Shown: positions 35,462-44,720, counted from the stretch's first letter. The stretch is DNA of 64,000 nt from DASWUZ01 sp036401375 (GCA_036401375.1 DASWVB010000016.1:124001-188000); one strand, 5' to 3'. Program-made: numbers and translations. Notes: generated by a model not told the origin, from the sequence alone.

Positions 35462-36254
35462 CTGCATCGCCGGCCGCTGCACCGGTCGTAGTCTGCAGCG
35501 TCGTGTAGTCGAGCAGGTCCTGCAGGGTAGTCGCACAGACCTCGGGCTCGCTCGTCAGCAGATCATCATAGGAGTAGTTGCCCGTGGCCACGGCGATGGT
35601 CGGCAGCTGGTTGGCTTTTGCGGCGGCGACATCAAAGGGCGTGTCCCCTACTACGCAGACAGTGGCATCCTCTCCCGCGATCGCACGAGCTAAGGCTGCG
35701 GCGTTCGCAATCATCTCCGATCGTGCCGCGTAGTTGTCGCTGAAGCCGCCAAACTTGAACCACTCCCGCAGGCCCGCCACCTCCACCTTGAGCCATCCGA
35801 TGGTCTCAAGGTTGCCGGTCGCGACGCCGAGCTTGGCCCCTCGCTGCCGAAGATGCTGGAGCGTAGCTTCAACTCCAGGCATGACGCGCACGGCCATCGC
35901 GTCGCGCTGTGCAGCCACCGTGTCTCGCATGCGTTCGAGCACTGCTTCCAGAGTATTCTGCCACTCGGACTCGCTCAGCCGGGCTGCCAGGAAGGCATCG
36001 CGGAGAATGCCCGGATCGGTATTGCCGTGCAGTACTACTCCATCGAGCAGCAGCTCACGCCCCATCTCCTCTTTGACACTGCTGAAGAAGGAGTCGTAGT
36101 GGACGCGGTCGGTACTGCGCAGCAGGGTGCCGTCTATGTCAAAGAGGTATGCGTCCTGAGCGTCCCACTGAAACCCCTGCCGGATTGACACCCGTGCAGC
36201 CTCTTGGTTCTCGCTCGGAACCTGCGCGGCATCAGAAGACCTCTTCGTCGCCAT
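35454..36254 (-). CDS. HAD-family phosphatase (phosphoglycolate-phosphatase-like)
   Basis: 266 residues from ATG 36254 (a TTG one codon earlier is in frame). Motif I YLFDIDGTLL (nucleophile and acid/base Asp), motif II LGVATGN, a lysine in the region of motif III, and motif IV VVGDTPFDVAAA are all present, with a helical cap domain between I and II. The substrate is a small phosphate ester; the first 30 residues are a hydrophilic extension. It is placed between the Fis-like gene and the secretin gene, whose start it overlaps, suggesting co-transcription rather than a shared pathway. Confidence 0.88.
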   Translation of the reverse strand: MATKRSSDAAQVPSENQEAARVSIRQGFQWDAQDAYLFDIDGTLLRSTDRVHYDSFFSSVKEEMGRELLLDGVVLHGNTDPGILRDAFLAARLSESEWQNTLEAVLERMRDTVAAQRDAMAVRVMPGVEATLQHLRQRGAKLGVATGNLETIGWLKVEVAGLREWFKFGGFSDNYAARSEMIANAAALARAIAGEDATVCVVGDTPFDVAAAKANQLPTIAVATGNYSYDDLLTSEPEVCATTLQDLLDYTTLQTTTGAAAGDADD

Positions 36255-36371
36255 CAAGGCTGGTCCGCCTGTTTCATAGCTCCCATTTTACGCGGGTGCT
36301 CTTGCTTCCGGCGAGGATGAGCACACATCGGCGCTGCTCTCAGCTGTTCTGCGAGAAGTTCTCTGCAGGCT

Positions 36372-36665
36372 TTATGAGGCGGGCCGGGAGCGAACGGAGA
36401 GCTTGCCATCGAATACAGGACGCTCGCTGCGTGCCGGACGCTTGAGGCCTTTTCGAATCTGTGCGGGATCGATGTCGAGCTCGGCGATCATCCGGCTCAG
36501 GGTATTGCGGTGGATACTCAGCTCTTTGGCAGCCTTGCACTGGTTGCCGCGATGGTGCGAGAGCACTTCAAGGATAAAGCGCTTTCTGAATTCGCGTACG
36601 GCTTCTTCGTAAGTAATGCCGCCGGTGTGCATCCGCGTAACCAGGCTATCTAATTCACGCTTCAC
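36372..36665 (-). CDS. Small Fis-type helix-turn-helix protein
   Basis: 97 residues from GTG 36665, which has AGAGGAA four bases upstream and overlaps the cvpA stop by 11 bases; an ATG at 36749 would lie far inside cvpA. The helix-turn-helix (KRFILEVLSHHRGNQCKAAK, then ELSIHRNTLSRMIAEL) matches the Fis/NtrC C-terminal DNA-binding domain. There is no receiver or AAA+ domain, so it would act as a stand-alone Fis-like DNA-binding protein. A basic tail of 25 residues follows. It is widely retained in this phylum as far as I recognise; the target genes are unknown. Confidence 0.8.
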   Translation of the reverse strand: MKRELDSLVTRMHTGGITYEEAVREFRKRFILEVLSHHRGNQCKAAKELSIHRNTLSRMIAELDIDPAQIRKGLKRPARSERPVFDGKLSVRSRPAS

Positions 36666-37278
36666 AAATTCCTCTTTCGTTCCACGCCCGGCTGTTTGTC
36701 CGAGTCGTGTTGTTATCTGATTGCAGGTGCCGGGGAGTGCCTGCCGCATCAGGCTGCAGCCAATCGGGCCTGGTCTCGCGGATGATCTTTACACCGGTCC
36801 GGATTCGAGCACCGAGGTCCGATGGGGTTACTGCTGTCGTGCTATGCGCCAGCGACAAAAAATAAGGCGCCAGCCGAGAATCTCTGAACCAGGTGGTACC
36901 CGGAAAGAACGCCGCCAGCGCGATCATGCCGATAGTCACCAGCACACATCCTTTCACCAGGCCAAAGACTGCACCAAGCAGCCGATCTGCCAAGCCCAGT
37001 CCTACTGACTCTACCGACCAGCGAAGCAGCCTGGCCGCTACGGCCGCAATCACCATTACACCGAGCGCGATGACTAAGAAGCACGCCGCCGCGGCGATCT
37101 GCGGTTGGTGGATCCACTCCATCGCGAGCGGAAGCCATCGAGCATAGTTCCAACTTGCGACCAGCAGGCCCAGGATCACTCCGGCGAGCGAGAACATCTC
37201 GACCACAAAGCCTTTTCTCGCAGCCCCAACAGCTGAGATCACCAGGACTGCAGCGATCACCCAATCGACTACCGCCAT
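36655..37278 (-). CDS. cvpA: CvpA family membrane protein
   Basis: 207 residues. Four predicted membrane helices (VIAAVLVISAVGAARKGF, LAGVILGLLVASWNYA, AAACFLVIALGVMVIAAVAA, LVKGCVLVTIGMIALAAF) match CvpA, an inner-membrane protein first linked to colicin V production and in several bacteria to biofilm formation and envelope tolerance. The C-terminal 70 residues are hydrophilic. Its position just after purC, and often beside purF in other bacteria, fits the known purine-gene neighbourhood of cvpA. It is coupled to the Fis-like gene. Confidence 0.87.
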   Translation of the reverse strand: MAVVDWVIAAVLVISAVGAARKGFVVEMFSLAGVILGLLVASWNYARWLPLAMEWIHQPQIAAAACFLVIALGVMVIAAVAARLLRWSVESVGLGLADRLLGAVFGLVKGCVLVTIGMIALAAFFPGTTWFRDSRLAPYFLSLAHSTTAVTPSDLGARIRTGVKIIRETRPDWLQPDAAGTPRHLQSDNNTTRTNSRAWNERGICEA

Positions 37279-37357
37279 TCAGGCCACGCCATTCCAGCTG
37301 CTCATCGACCTTGCATTCGCTACCATTCCACCATGGACTGTGACCCGCGGCCGCAGT

Positions 37358-38293
37358 CTATGCGACCTTGTCGACGGCGGAGTTCGCACTAGCCATCAAT
37401 TGCTGGACAAGTTCTCTGCCGGTCAGCAGCCGGTACGCCTCCAGGTACTTCTCGCGCGTGGGTCTCACCACGTCCTCCGGCAATGCCGGAGCCGGAGCGC
37501 GCTTGTTCCAGCGGACGCGCTCGAGGTAATCGCGCACGAACTGCTTGTCAAACGAGAGTTGCGGACCCCCAGGCGCGTAGCCGTCACGCGGCCAAAATCG
37601 TGAGGAATCAGGCGTCAACACTTCATCCGCCAGGACGATGCCTCGAGCTGTCACTCCAAACTCGAACTTAGTATCTGCAAGGATTAGTCCGCAGGACTCA
37701 GCATGGCGGGCAGCCTGATCGTAGATTTGCAGGCTGAGTTCCCGCAGCCGCTCGGCGGCACTGCCGCCCACTCTCTCAACCATGGTATCGAAGGAGATGT
37801 TTTCGTCATGTTCGCCACCTGCACTCTTCGATGCAGGGGTAAACATGGGCTGGGGAAGTCGCTCGGATTCGCGAAGACCGGCAGGAAGCGGCAGGCCGCA
37901 CACTGCTCCGTTGGCCTGGTAATCTTTCCAACCAGAGCCGGAGAGGTAGCCACGTACGACGCATTCCACAGGAAACATCTGTGCGCGAGAGACAAGCATG
38001 GAGCGTCCGCTCAAGTGCTCAGCGTAAGGCCGGAGCTCTTCCGGATAGCTTGCCACCTCGGCCGTGATCAGATGGTTTGGAACGATCGTCTGCAGGTAAT
38101 CAAACCAGAAAAGCGAAAGCTGGGTGAGGACCTTGCCCTTGTCGGGAATACCTGTGGCGAGCACATGATCGAAGGCGGAGATGCGGTCGGTCGCGACCAG
38201 TAGCAGGCACTCGCCGACCGAGTACAGATCACGCACTTTGCCGCGTGCATGCAGATGCAAGTCGGCAAACTCGGTTTGAAGCAAGACTGGCAA
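37358..38293 (-). CDS. purC: Phosphoribosylaminoimidazole-succinocarboxamide synthase
   Basis: 311 residues from TTG 38293, with GGAAGG nine bases upstream. An ATG at 38395 would lie upstream of the -10 box of a good promoter (38346-38374), so it cannot be the start of that transcript. ARGKVRDLY, VATDRISAFDHVL, RAQMFPVECVVRGYLSGSGW and ILADTKFEFG are the signatures of SAICAR synthase (yeast Ade1-like class of about 300 residues). It joins aspartate to CAIR in purine synthesis, using ATP. Followed after 79 bases by cvpA in the same direction. Confidence 0.93.
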   Translation of the reverse strand: MPVLLQTEFADLHLHARGKVRDLYSVGECLLLVATDRISAFDHVLATGIPDKGKVLTQLSLFWFDYLQTIVPNHLITAEVASYPEELRPYAEHLSGRSMLVSRAQMFPVECVVRGYLSGSGWKDYQANGAVCGLPLPAGLRESERLPQPMFTPASKSAGGEHDENISFDTMVERVGGSAAERLRELSLQIYDQAARHAESCGLILADTKFEFGVTARGIVLADEVLTPDSSRFWPRDGYAPGGPQLSFDKQFVRDYLERVRWNKRAPAPALPEDVVRPTREKYLEAYRLLTGRELVQQLMASANSAVDKVA

Positions 38294-38345
38294 GGGGTCG
38301 TGCCTTCCTGGAAGATTGTTGACGAAGAATGACGCTGAAGTTTCG

Positions 38346-38374
38346 ATTGTCTGGTCAGCGCAGCGCTTTGTCAA
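38346..38374 (-). promoter_or_regulatory. Sigma-70 promoter of purC
   Basis: On the minus strand TTGACA (38374-38369), a 17-base spacer, and GACAAT (38351-38346). The -35 is a perfect consensus and the -10 matches four of six. The predicted transcript starts near 38339, about 45 bases before the TTG start. Confidence 0.7.
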
Positions 38375-38566
38375 CGCGAGATTTTCACCACACATTCACG
38401 TGCATCGGTGTGCTCTCACTTGCAGAGGAGGACTGTCAAGAACGAAATGAGCGGAGAAAATTTTTCACCGGTTTCTTTCACAAATTTCCGGTTGCTGAGG
38501 ATGCGTGCTGCTTTACTTCGCTGTCTCAGAACGTGACACTCGGCGCATCTACGGCTGCCGCTTCGG

Positions 38567-41500
38567 TCAGGCGTTTACCAGCCGCTCATCAGCGTCTCGT
38601 TCGCCGCGTCGGCCGAGGCCGCGCTCACCGCGGCGCTCGGCTGTGCGGTCCTGTGTGTGATCCGGCCCATTTAATCGCACGGAGACAATCTTGGACACAC
38701 CGGGCTCCTGCATCGTGACTCCGTAGATCATGTCGGCGGCCTGCATCATGCGCTTCGAGTGCGTGACCATTACGAACTGGGTGTCCGCTGCCATGCCTTT
38801 GAGCATCTCCGCCAGGCGGCCTACGTTGGTCTCGTCGAGAGGCGCATCCACCTCGTCGAGTACGCAGAAGGGGCTGGGCTGGTACTGGAAGATTCCAACC
38901 AGCAGCGAAAGCGCGGTGAGCGCCTTTTCGCCGCCGGAGAGCAGCAGCACGTTCTGCAGTTTCTTGCCGGGTGGCTGCGCCACGATATCGATGCCGCTGT
39001 CATTCGAGTTCTCTTCATCCGTCAGTTTCATAAAGGCTTGGCCGCCGCCGAAGAGCCTGGCAAACGTAACGCTGAAGTTTTCATTGATGTGCGCGAAGGC
39101 CTTGTCGAACTTCGTGCGGGAGATGTCATCGATCTCCCTGATGGTCGACTGCGTGTTTTCGATAGAGTCGAGCAGGTCCTTGCGCTGCGTCTCCAGGAAC
39201 TGGTGGCGCGAGGCCGTCTCCTGATACTCCTCCAGAGCCATCATGTTTACCGGACCCATGGCCTCGAGTCGCTGCTTCATCCCGCGGCAGGCCTCATCTT
39301 CCCCGGTAAGCGCCTCGGCGTCGAGCCGTGTAATCAGGGTGTCGGCACGCAGCGCTGCAGCCTCGATGCCAAGATCGTTCAGGCACGTCTCTTCCTGGTA
39401 GTGCAGATCGGATGCAAGCTTTGCTGCGTCAGCAGATCGCTGGCTTCGCGTCTCGCGCATTGCCTCGGTCTCGACACGCAGCGCCTTCAACTGACGCTCT
39501 GCATCGGCGAGCGCGGCGCGGAGTATGCTGCCTTCTTCGCTCCAGCGGGCAGCATCGGCGGCCGCCTGATCGCGGCTGGTGCTTAGCTGCTCCTGCTGAG
39601 CGGCGAGCTGCTCGTTCTCGCGGGCGCGTTGCGCCTGTTCGGCGCGGGCTGAGGCGACCTGTTGCTCGATCTGCTGGACACGGGCCTGCAGCTCTGAGTA
39701 CATGCGATCAATGCGGCTGAAGGCGGCTTCGGCGCCGCGGCGTCGCTCTTCGAGACCGGCCAGTTCAGCCGCAACCGCTGCGGCCTCGGCCTGGGCAGCC
39801 TCGCGTGCCTGACGCAGCCCGTCGAGCGTGCCTGCAAGCTGATTCCACTCGGCCTCGGCAACCTGGTGCTGGGCGTCCAGCCGCTCGATCTCTTCAAGCT
39901 TTTGCCCGATGAAAGACTGCTTTGCCAGCCGCGCATCCTTGTTGCGCTCGCTCTGCAGGACCCAGTCGCTGAGGCGGCGCTCGACCCTCTGGGCCTCCGC
40001 CTCCATCTGCCGCAATGCGGCGCTGCCGTTGGCGCTCTCGCGCTCCGCGACGCGTCGAACTTCGCTCTTCGAGTCCATCTCACGGGTGAGCTCTGCCAGA
40101 GAGCGGGCGAGGGAAGCGGCCGCGGTCTCCGCCTCAGCCAGCTCCGCCTGTATCTTGTTTAACTGCTGCTCAGAATCGCGCAGCTCCCGCTTGAGCGCCA
40201 GAGGCCCTTCGGCGCTCGGCTTGCCGCCGGTCACGGTCACGTTGTGAAAACACTCGCCGGACGGAGCCAGGAAAAAAGCGTTCGGATTCTCAAGTGCAAG
40301 GGTACGCGCCGTATCTGCGTCGGGCGTGACGTAGCCCTCGCGCAGCTTGGGCAGGATCACCTCGAGAGAGGAGCCGAAGCCGTCGAGTACGCGTACGCAA
40401 TCCTTCAGCCGCACGACATTCTGATCGCCTGGATGCGCAAGGTTGCCGCGCAGTTCGTCATAGCTGCCGCTGGCCGCTCCCGCGGCGAAGGAAAACTTTG
40501 CCTGGGAGTCATCGGGATGGACGAGGAAGGTTGCGCGTCCGTCTACATCGGTCTTGAGCAGCCGCATGCCCTCCTGGGCCGCGTCCCAGCTCTTGACCAC
40601 GATGTAATTCAGCTCGTCGCGGAGAAATTCGTCTACCACGCTTTCGTACTGGCCGCTTACTTCGAGGAAGTCGGCGAGCGTGCCCACCGGTTTAAGGCCT
40701 CCAGCGAGCGAGTTCTGGCCGAACAGCTTTCTAACTGTGTCAGTGGAATAGCTGTGCTCACGGATAAGCGCCTCAAGAGAGTTGCGGCGTCCCGTCAAGG
40801 TAGCCGATTCAGCGCGCAGCCGATCTCCGCGGAGCTTGCTTGCGGCCTCCTGCTCGCGTTTTGCCGCGATGTCCCCGTGCAGGGTCTGGATCTCCGCCTC
40901 GAGGCGTCTCAGCGTCTCCGTCACCGATTCGAAGTGGAGCGAGGCCTGTCCCCGCTCTGAGCCGAGGGAGTCGAGGTCCCGCCTCGCAGCGGCCATCTCG
41001 GTCGCGAGGCGCTCCGCATCCCGCTCCAGCGAGGCGAGCGATTCTTCTGCCTGGGCTGCCTGGTTTCTCACCTGACCCGCCTGCTGCAGGACCAGCATGG
41101 CATGGCGCCGCGCGCTCTCGAGCCTCTGCTCTGCCACGCTGACCTGCTGCACGGCCTCTCGGGACTGCACCTGCCGGGCCTGGGCCTGGTGACGAAAACC
41201 CTCCGCCTCTGAAGCTGCTGTTTGGAGGAAGCTGCGATGCGAATCCCGCTCGACTGTGATGCTCTCTAGATGCAGGCGTGCCTGCTCGAGCTCTGCTCCA
41301 GCGGCAGTCATGCGCACCTCCAGCTCGGCGATGCGCTCGTGGTTTGCGCTCTGCCGCGAAACCGCACGCTCCAGTTCGACGGCGGCGCTGTTGGCCCGCG
41401 CAGAGGCCTGCTTTGCGCTTGCTTCGATCTGGTAGCCGCGCGTTGTTCCTTCGGAGTACTCGCTCTGCAGACCCTCGATGCGCGCGCTGCGCTCATCGAT

Positions 41501-42511
41501 CCGGGTGGTGAGCGCCGCAATCTCCACCGCGAGGCCGGACTGCTCGGCATCCATCTGCGCGATTCGGCTGGCTAACACGACACGAAGCTTCACTCGCAGT
41601 TCATCCCGCAACGCGGCGTAGCGCTCCGCCTTCGCCGCCTGGCGCTTGAGGGACGCCATCTGGCGAGTGACCTCCTCAAAGATATCGTCCACCCGCTCAA
41701 GGTTTTGTTTTGCCTGCTCAAGGCGCAGCTCGGCCAGCCGCTTCTTGGTCTTGAAGCGGGTAATACCCGCGGCCTCTTCTATGATCGAGCGCCGCTCGTA
41801 CGGCTTGGAGCTGAGCAGTTGCCCGATCCGCTCCTGCCCGATAATGGCGTAGGACTCAGGGCCGAGCCCGGTACCCATGAAGATGTCTTGAATGTCGCGC
41901 AAGCGGCAGAGCTTGCCATTCAGCAGGTACTCGCTGTCGCCGGTACGGAAGAGCCGCCGCGTTACGACGATCTCGCCTTGCTGCGGGGTGCGCTGAAACT
42001 TTCGCCGCCGGATTCTCAGTACCACTGCGTTCGCGTCTGTGCCCGATGGTGCGGTGTCGGCGGTCTGCGCCTGCTCTACCGCGGAGACCCCCTCAAGCAT
42101 CACTCCGGGCTGAGTCTCCGCGATGATCTCCTCAACCTCCGTCGTCTTTTCTGCTCTGAGTTGTTCTTCGTCCCAGTCGCCATCCAGTTCGTCTTCTAGG
42201 ACGATCTGCGGCTCCCCCAGCAGGGGGCCTGCAATGTAAGCGTCGGGATCTATCAGGGTGATCGAGACCTCAGCCATACCCAGTGCTTTGCGGTCCCGCG
42301 TGCCGGCGAAGATCACATCCTCCATCCGGCCGCCGCGGAGAGTCCTGGCGCTCTGCTCCCCTAGCACCCAGCTCACCCCATCAAGAATGTTGGACTTGCC
42401 GCACCCGTTCGGCCCCACCACGACGGCGATGCCCCGTCCGGGAACCTGCACCTCGGTGCGGTCACAAAACGACTTGAAGCCAAGGATCTGGATCTTTTTG
42501 AGCTTCAGTAT
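38567..42511 (-). CDS. smc: Chromosome segregation protein SMC
   Basis: About 1314 residues. Walker A GPNGCGKSNI, the signature LLLSGGEKALTALSLLV and Walker B FCVLDEVDAPLDE bracket two very long coiled coils with a hinge in the middle (GTLADFLEVSGQYESVVDEF). SMC condenses and resolves chromosomes. The first canonical start (GTG 42451) would remove the conserved N-terminal strand; upstream residues LKLKKIQILGFKSFCDRTE match SMC exactly. No ATG, GTG or TTG lies between the in-frame stop (42557) and 42451. I place the start at ATA 42511 (GGGAGG six bases upstream, aligns with the usual Met); CTG 42508 is the alternative. About 80 residues near the N-terminus (EDELDGDWDEEQL) are an acidic insertion between conserved blocks. 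Confidence 0.93.
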   Translation of the reverse strand: MLKLKKIQILGFKSFCDRTEVQVPGRGIAVVVGPNGCGKSNILDGVSWVLGEQSARTLRGGRMEDVIFAGTRDRKALGMAEVSITLIDPDAYIAGPLLGEPQIVLEDELDGDWDEEQLRAEKTTEVEEIIAETQPGVMLEGVSAVEQAQTADTAPSGTDANAVVLRIRRRKFQRTPQQGEIVVTRRLFRTGDSEYLLNGKLCRLRDIQDIFMGTGLGPESYAIIGQERIGQLLSSKPYERRSIIEEAAGITRFKTKKRLAELRLEQAKQNLERVDDIFEEVTRQMASLKRQAAKAERYAALRDELRVKLRVVLASRIAQMDAEQSGLAVEIAALTTRIDERSARIEGLQSEYSEGTTRGYQIEASAKQASARANSAAVELERAVSRQSANHERIAELEVRMTAAGAELEQARLHLESITVERDSHRSFLQTAASEAEGFRHQAQARQVQSREAVQQVSVAEQRLESARRHAMLVLQQAGQVRNQAAQAEESLASLERDAERLATEMAAARRDLDSLGSERGQASLHFESVTETLRRLEAEIQTLHGDIAAKREQEAASKLRGDRLRAESATLTGRRNSLEALIREHSYSTDTVRKLFGQNSLAGGLKPVGTLADFLEVSGQYESVVDEFLRDELNYIVVKSWDAAQEGMRLLKTDVDGRATFLVHPDDSQAKFSFAAGAASGSYDELRGNLAHPGDQNVVRLKDCVRVLDGFGSSLEVILPKLREGYVTPDADTARTLALENPNAFFLAPSGECFHNVTVTGGKPSAEGPLALKRELRDSEQQLNKIQAELAEAETAAASLARSLAELTREMDSKSEVRRVAERESANGSAALRQMEAEAQRVERRLSDWVLQSERNKDARLAKQSFIGQKLEEIERLDAQHQVAEAEWNQLAGTLDGLRQAREAAQAEAAAVAAELAGLEERRRGAEAAFSRIDRMYSELQARVQQIEQQVASARAEQAQRARENEQLAAQQEQLSTSRDQAAADAARWSEEGSILRAALADAERQLKALRVETEAMRETRSQRSADAAKLASDLHYQEETCLNDLGIEAAALRADTLITRLDAEALTGEDEACRGMKQRLEAMGPVNMMALEEYQETASRHQFLETQRKDLLDSIENTQSTIREIDDISRTKFDKAFAHINENFSVTFARLFGGGQAFMKLTDEENSNDSGIDIVAQPPGKKLQNVLLLSGGEKALTALSLLVGIFQYQPSPFCVLDEVDAPLDETNVGRLAEMLKGMAADTQFVMVTHSKRMMQAADMIYGVTMQEPGVSKIVSVRLNGPDHTQDRTAERRGERGLGRRGERDADERLVNA

Positions 42512-42517
42512 GACGAG

Positions 42518-42523
42518 CCTCCC
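42518..42523 (-). promoter_or_regulatory. Shine-Dalgarno before a non-canonical smc start
   Basis: GGGAGG on the minus strand, six bases before ATA (42511) and nine before CTG (42508). It lies between the predicted transcription start and the conserved N-terminal codons, so translation must begin right after it. Confidence 0.6.
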
Positions 42524-42553
42524 CTGACCGCCTCGGGCACTGGGCCTCTCTAG

Positions 42554-42582
42554 ACTCTAGCCGCGTAGGAAACGGGGGTCAA
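42554..42582 (-). promoter_or_regulatory. Sigma-70 promoter of smc
   Basis: On the minus strand TTGACC (42582-42577), a 17-base spacer, and TAGAGT (42559-42554): five of six and four of six consensus matches. The predicted transcript starts near 42547, just after an in-frame stop, and leads to the GGGAGG ribosome site. Confidence 0.6.
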
Positions 42583-42926
42583 CAACCCGGCCCCAACATA
42601 TTGTGGATAAGACGTCCATCGACCCTTGATTTAGTTCCGGTTCGGAGGTGAAGCGCGTTTAACACTGCTGATACGCGTGTCTCCTAGCCTTCGAGAGTCG
42701 CTGGCCCGCATATAAGAGAACATCCCAAGCGGCGGGCATCGTGCAAGTTACAGGCTTGAGTAATGTATGCTTTTCACCGATGGCGATGGTCGCCACATCG
42801 ATGTTCAACCTCGCTATCAAGTTTATAGATGTGCGTCATCATTTCGGCTTTTGCCGCTCCGCGGGGCACACCCCAGCCCGTCTCCTTCCGTACTCATCCA
42901 CTGCTACCCGTTTTGAGGAGGATTCC

Positions 42927-44687
42927 ATGAAGTTGTCTACCAAGGCAGGTCCCGCCGGCTTTGCACTCCTGTCGCTGCCAGTGCTGTTAGCTCTACCCCA
43001 GCCTCTCTCTGCGCAGAGTGCGAAAGAGGCGTCCAATGCCAGGCTGCAGGAGTACGTGAAGTCCATCCAGCAGATTCCCGGCAGCGGACAGTCGCTGCTT
43101 TCAAGCGGAGCGCTGAACCTCTATCGCATCGCGGTGCGTCAGACGCAGAAACCTACTCTCAACGGAGTGGGCGACGACGATCGGCACTCCGACAGCCTTG
43201 TGCGGAGCGGCAATGCGACGATGGGCTTCTCCCTGTCGGGCGGCACCATGGATCTCACGCTCCGCGACGCTGCGATCCCGCTCTCGCCCGGAGTGGTTCC
43301 GGTCAGCGATCCGTCCAAGGATTTTCAGCTCTCGGCTGTAGCCGGTTTTACCCAGAGCGAGACATCGACCGCCTGGTGCGGCAACACGGTGGTCGTGGGT
43401 TACAACGACACGGGCGCCTTCCTCAGGAGCCTGCTCACGTTCCCCAATAACGGACTCACGCTTGACGGCGTGGGTTTTTCGACGGATCAGGGAAGGACTT
43501 TCAGCTCCCTCGATCTCGGTGCCGGCGGCGACGCTGACAACTTCCTCGCCGGCGATCCGGTTGTAGCCTGCTCGAGTCCAACCTCCTTTTACTATTCGAC
43601 CCTGTTCGAGACGGCCACCGCACCTGACTCGATGGGAAATCGGAGCCCTCTTGCCGGGATCGCGGTCTTTAACAGCAACCATCTGCCATCCTCCGGCTCC
43701 ATGCCGGCGATCGCAGTGATGAAGGACGGCAACACCCACGCAATCGACAAGGACTGGATGACAGTCGATCCCAAGAATCATGCGCATGTGTTCGTCACAT
43801 ATACCGACTTTGACAGTTCGATGACCTCAACGACTTGCGGAGACCAGTTCCGCACGGCGATCGAGATAGTCAGGTCGTACGACGTAGGCAAGACCTTTCA
43901 AAAGCCAGTAGTCGTGCATGAAGAGTGCGGGGACAGCGACTTCGTTCAAGGCAGCCAGGTGCTGGTAGATCCAAACGGCAAGATACAGGTCGCCTACGAA
44001 TATTTCCCGAGCAACGGGCCGCGGCAGATCGAGATCCAGACCTCTATCAACAATGCGGGCAGCTTTGCTCCTCCCGTAGTAGTAAGTCCTCTCACTGCTA
44101 CCGGCGATGGGCAGAGCCTCTTTCCCAACCTGGAGGGTGGATTCCGCACAAACGAGTTCCCCAGCCTGGCCACCGATCCCATCACGAAGGACCTTTACCT
44201 GGCGTGGACCGACGCGACAGGCAACGTGGTTCCGGACCTCTTCAGCTACAGCGGCTACTACGGCTACGGAAACATCGTGGTCAGCCGGTCCGACAATGGC
44301 GGCGGGACGTGGAGTTCGCCGCGTCTGGCAAGTCCAACGCCTGCCGGGTTTACCGGTCGTGGACGCGACCAGTTCATGCCCGGCATCGCAGTCGACCACA
44401 GCAGCCGGGTCGCGGTCTGCTACTACGACCGTCGGAACGACCCTACCAATCAACGTATCGATCGCTATTGCTCCAGCTCCAATACACAGGGGCAGAACGC
44501 GACCGATCAGCGCTTCACTGCTTTCTCCTTCACGCCGGTGACGAATGCAGATGGGATTACGGCGCCCAACTACATGGGCGACTACGACACTCTGGCCAGC
44601 GACAGTCTTTACATCAACTCTGGGTTTGTCGGTGGATTTCAGATCATCAGCGGCATCAACCCTGACGTCTACGCGGTCAAGTTCTAG
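42927..44687 (+). CDS. Secreted Asp-box (sialidase-fold) protein
   Basis: 586 residues from ATG 42927, which has GAGGAGG seven bases upstream; the frame is open further left but that part is not conserved-looking. A signal peptide (1-30, ending PLSAQ) exports it. Three Asp-box motifs (STDQGRTFSS, RSYDVGKTFQ, SRSDNGGGTW) mark blades of a sialidase-type beta-propeller. The catalytic Arg triad and Tyr/Glu pair of true sialidases cannot be confirmed, so the activity is open: a glycosidase, a lyase or a non-enzymatic propeller are all possible. Monocistronic, followed by a strong hairpin. Confidence 0.78.
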   Translation: MKLSTKAGPAGFALLSLPVLLALPQPLSAQSAKEASNARLQEYVKSIQQIPGSGQSLLSSGALNLYRIAVRQTQKPTLNGVGDDDRHSDSLVRSGNATMGFSLSGGTMDLTLRDAAIPLSPGVVPVSDPSKDFQLSAVAGFTQSETSTAWCGNTVVVGYNDTGAFLRSLLTFPNNGLTLDGVGFSTDQGRTFSSLDLGAGGDADNFLAGDPVVACSSPTSFYYSTLFETATAPDSMGNRSPLAGIAVFNSNHLPSSGSMPAIAVMKDGNTHAIDKDWMTVDPKNHAHVFVTYTDFDSSMTSTTCGDQFRTAIEIVRSYDVGKTFQKPVVVHEECGDSDFVQGSQVLVDPNGKIQVAYEYFPSNGPRQIEIQTSINNAGSFAPPVVVSPLTATGDGQSLFPNLEGGFRTNEFPSLATDPITKDLYLAWTDATGNVVPDLFSYSGYYGYGNIVVSRSDNGGGTWSSPRLASPTPAGFTGRGRDQFMPGIAVDHSSRVAVCYYDRRNDPTNQRIDRYCSSSNTQGQNATDQRFTAFSFTPVTNADGITAPNYMGDYDTLASDSLYINSGFVGGFQIISGINPDVYAVKF

Positions 44688-44720
44688 TGCGGCGGCGGAG
44701 TAGGTAACGCAGCAGCATCA

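Larger units (their letters stand above)
42512..42926. other. Divergent intergenic region between smc and the Asp-box protein gene
   Basis: 415 bases without a supportable gene. The smc promoter (42554-42582) occupies the left end. A 6-bp hairpin stem TGGCGA/TCGCCA lies at 42781-42795, and the rightward gene has GAGGAGG seven bases before its ATG. TATAGA at 42824-42829 is a possible -10 for that gene without a convincing -35. Open frames running through here have no ribosome sites. Confidence 0.55.

Noticed and set aside
38294..38395. Longer PurC with an ATG at 38395
   Set aside because: The -10 of a near-consensus promoter lies downstream of that ATG, and the extra residues do not look like SAICAR synthase.
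42741..42926. Longer N-terminus for the Asp-box protein
   Set aside because: The ATG at 42927 has a strong ribosome site and opens a clean signal peptide; the upstream residues would bury it.
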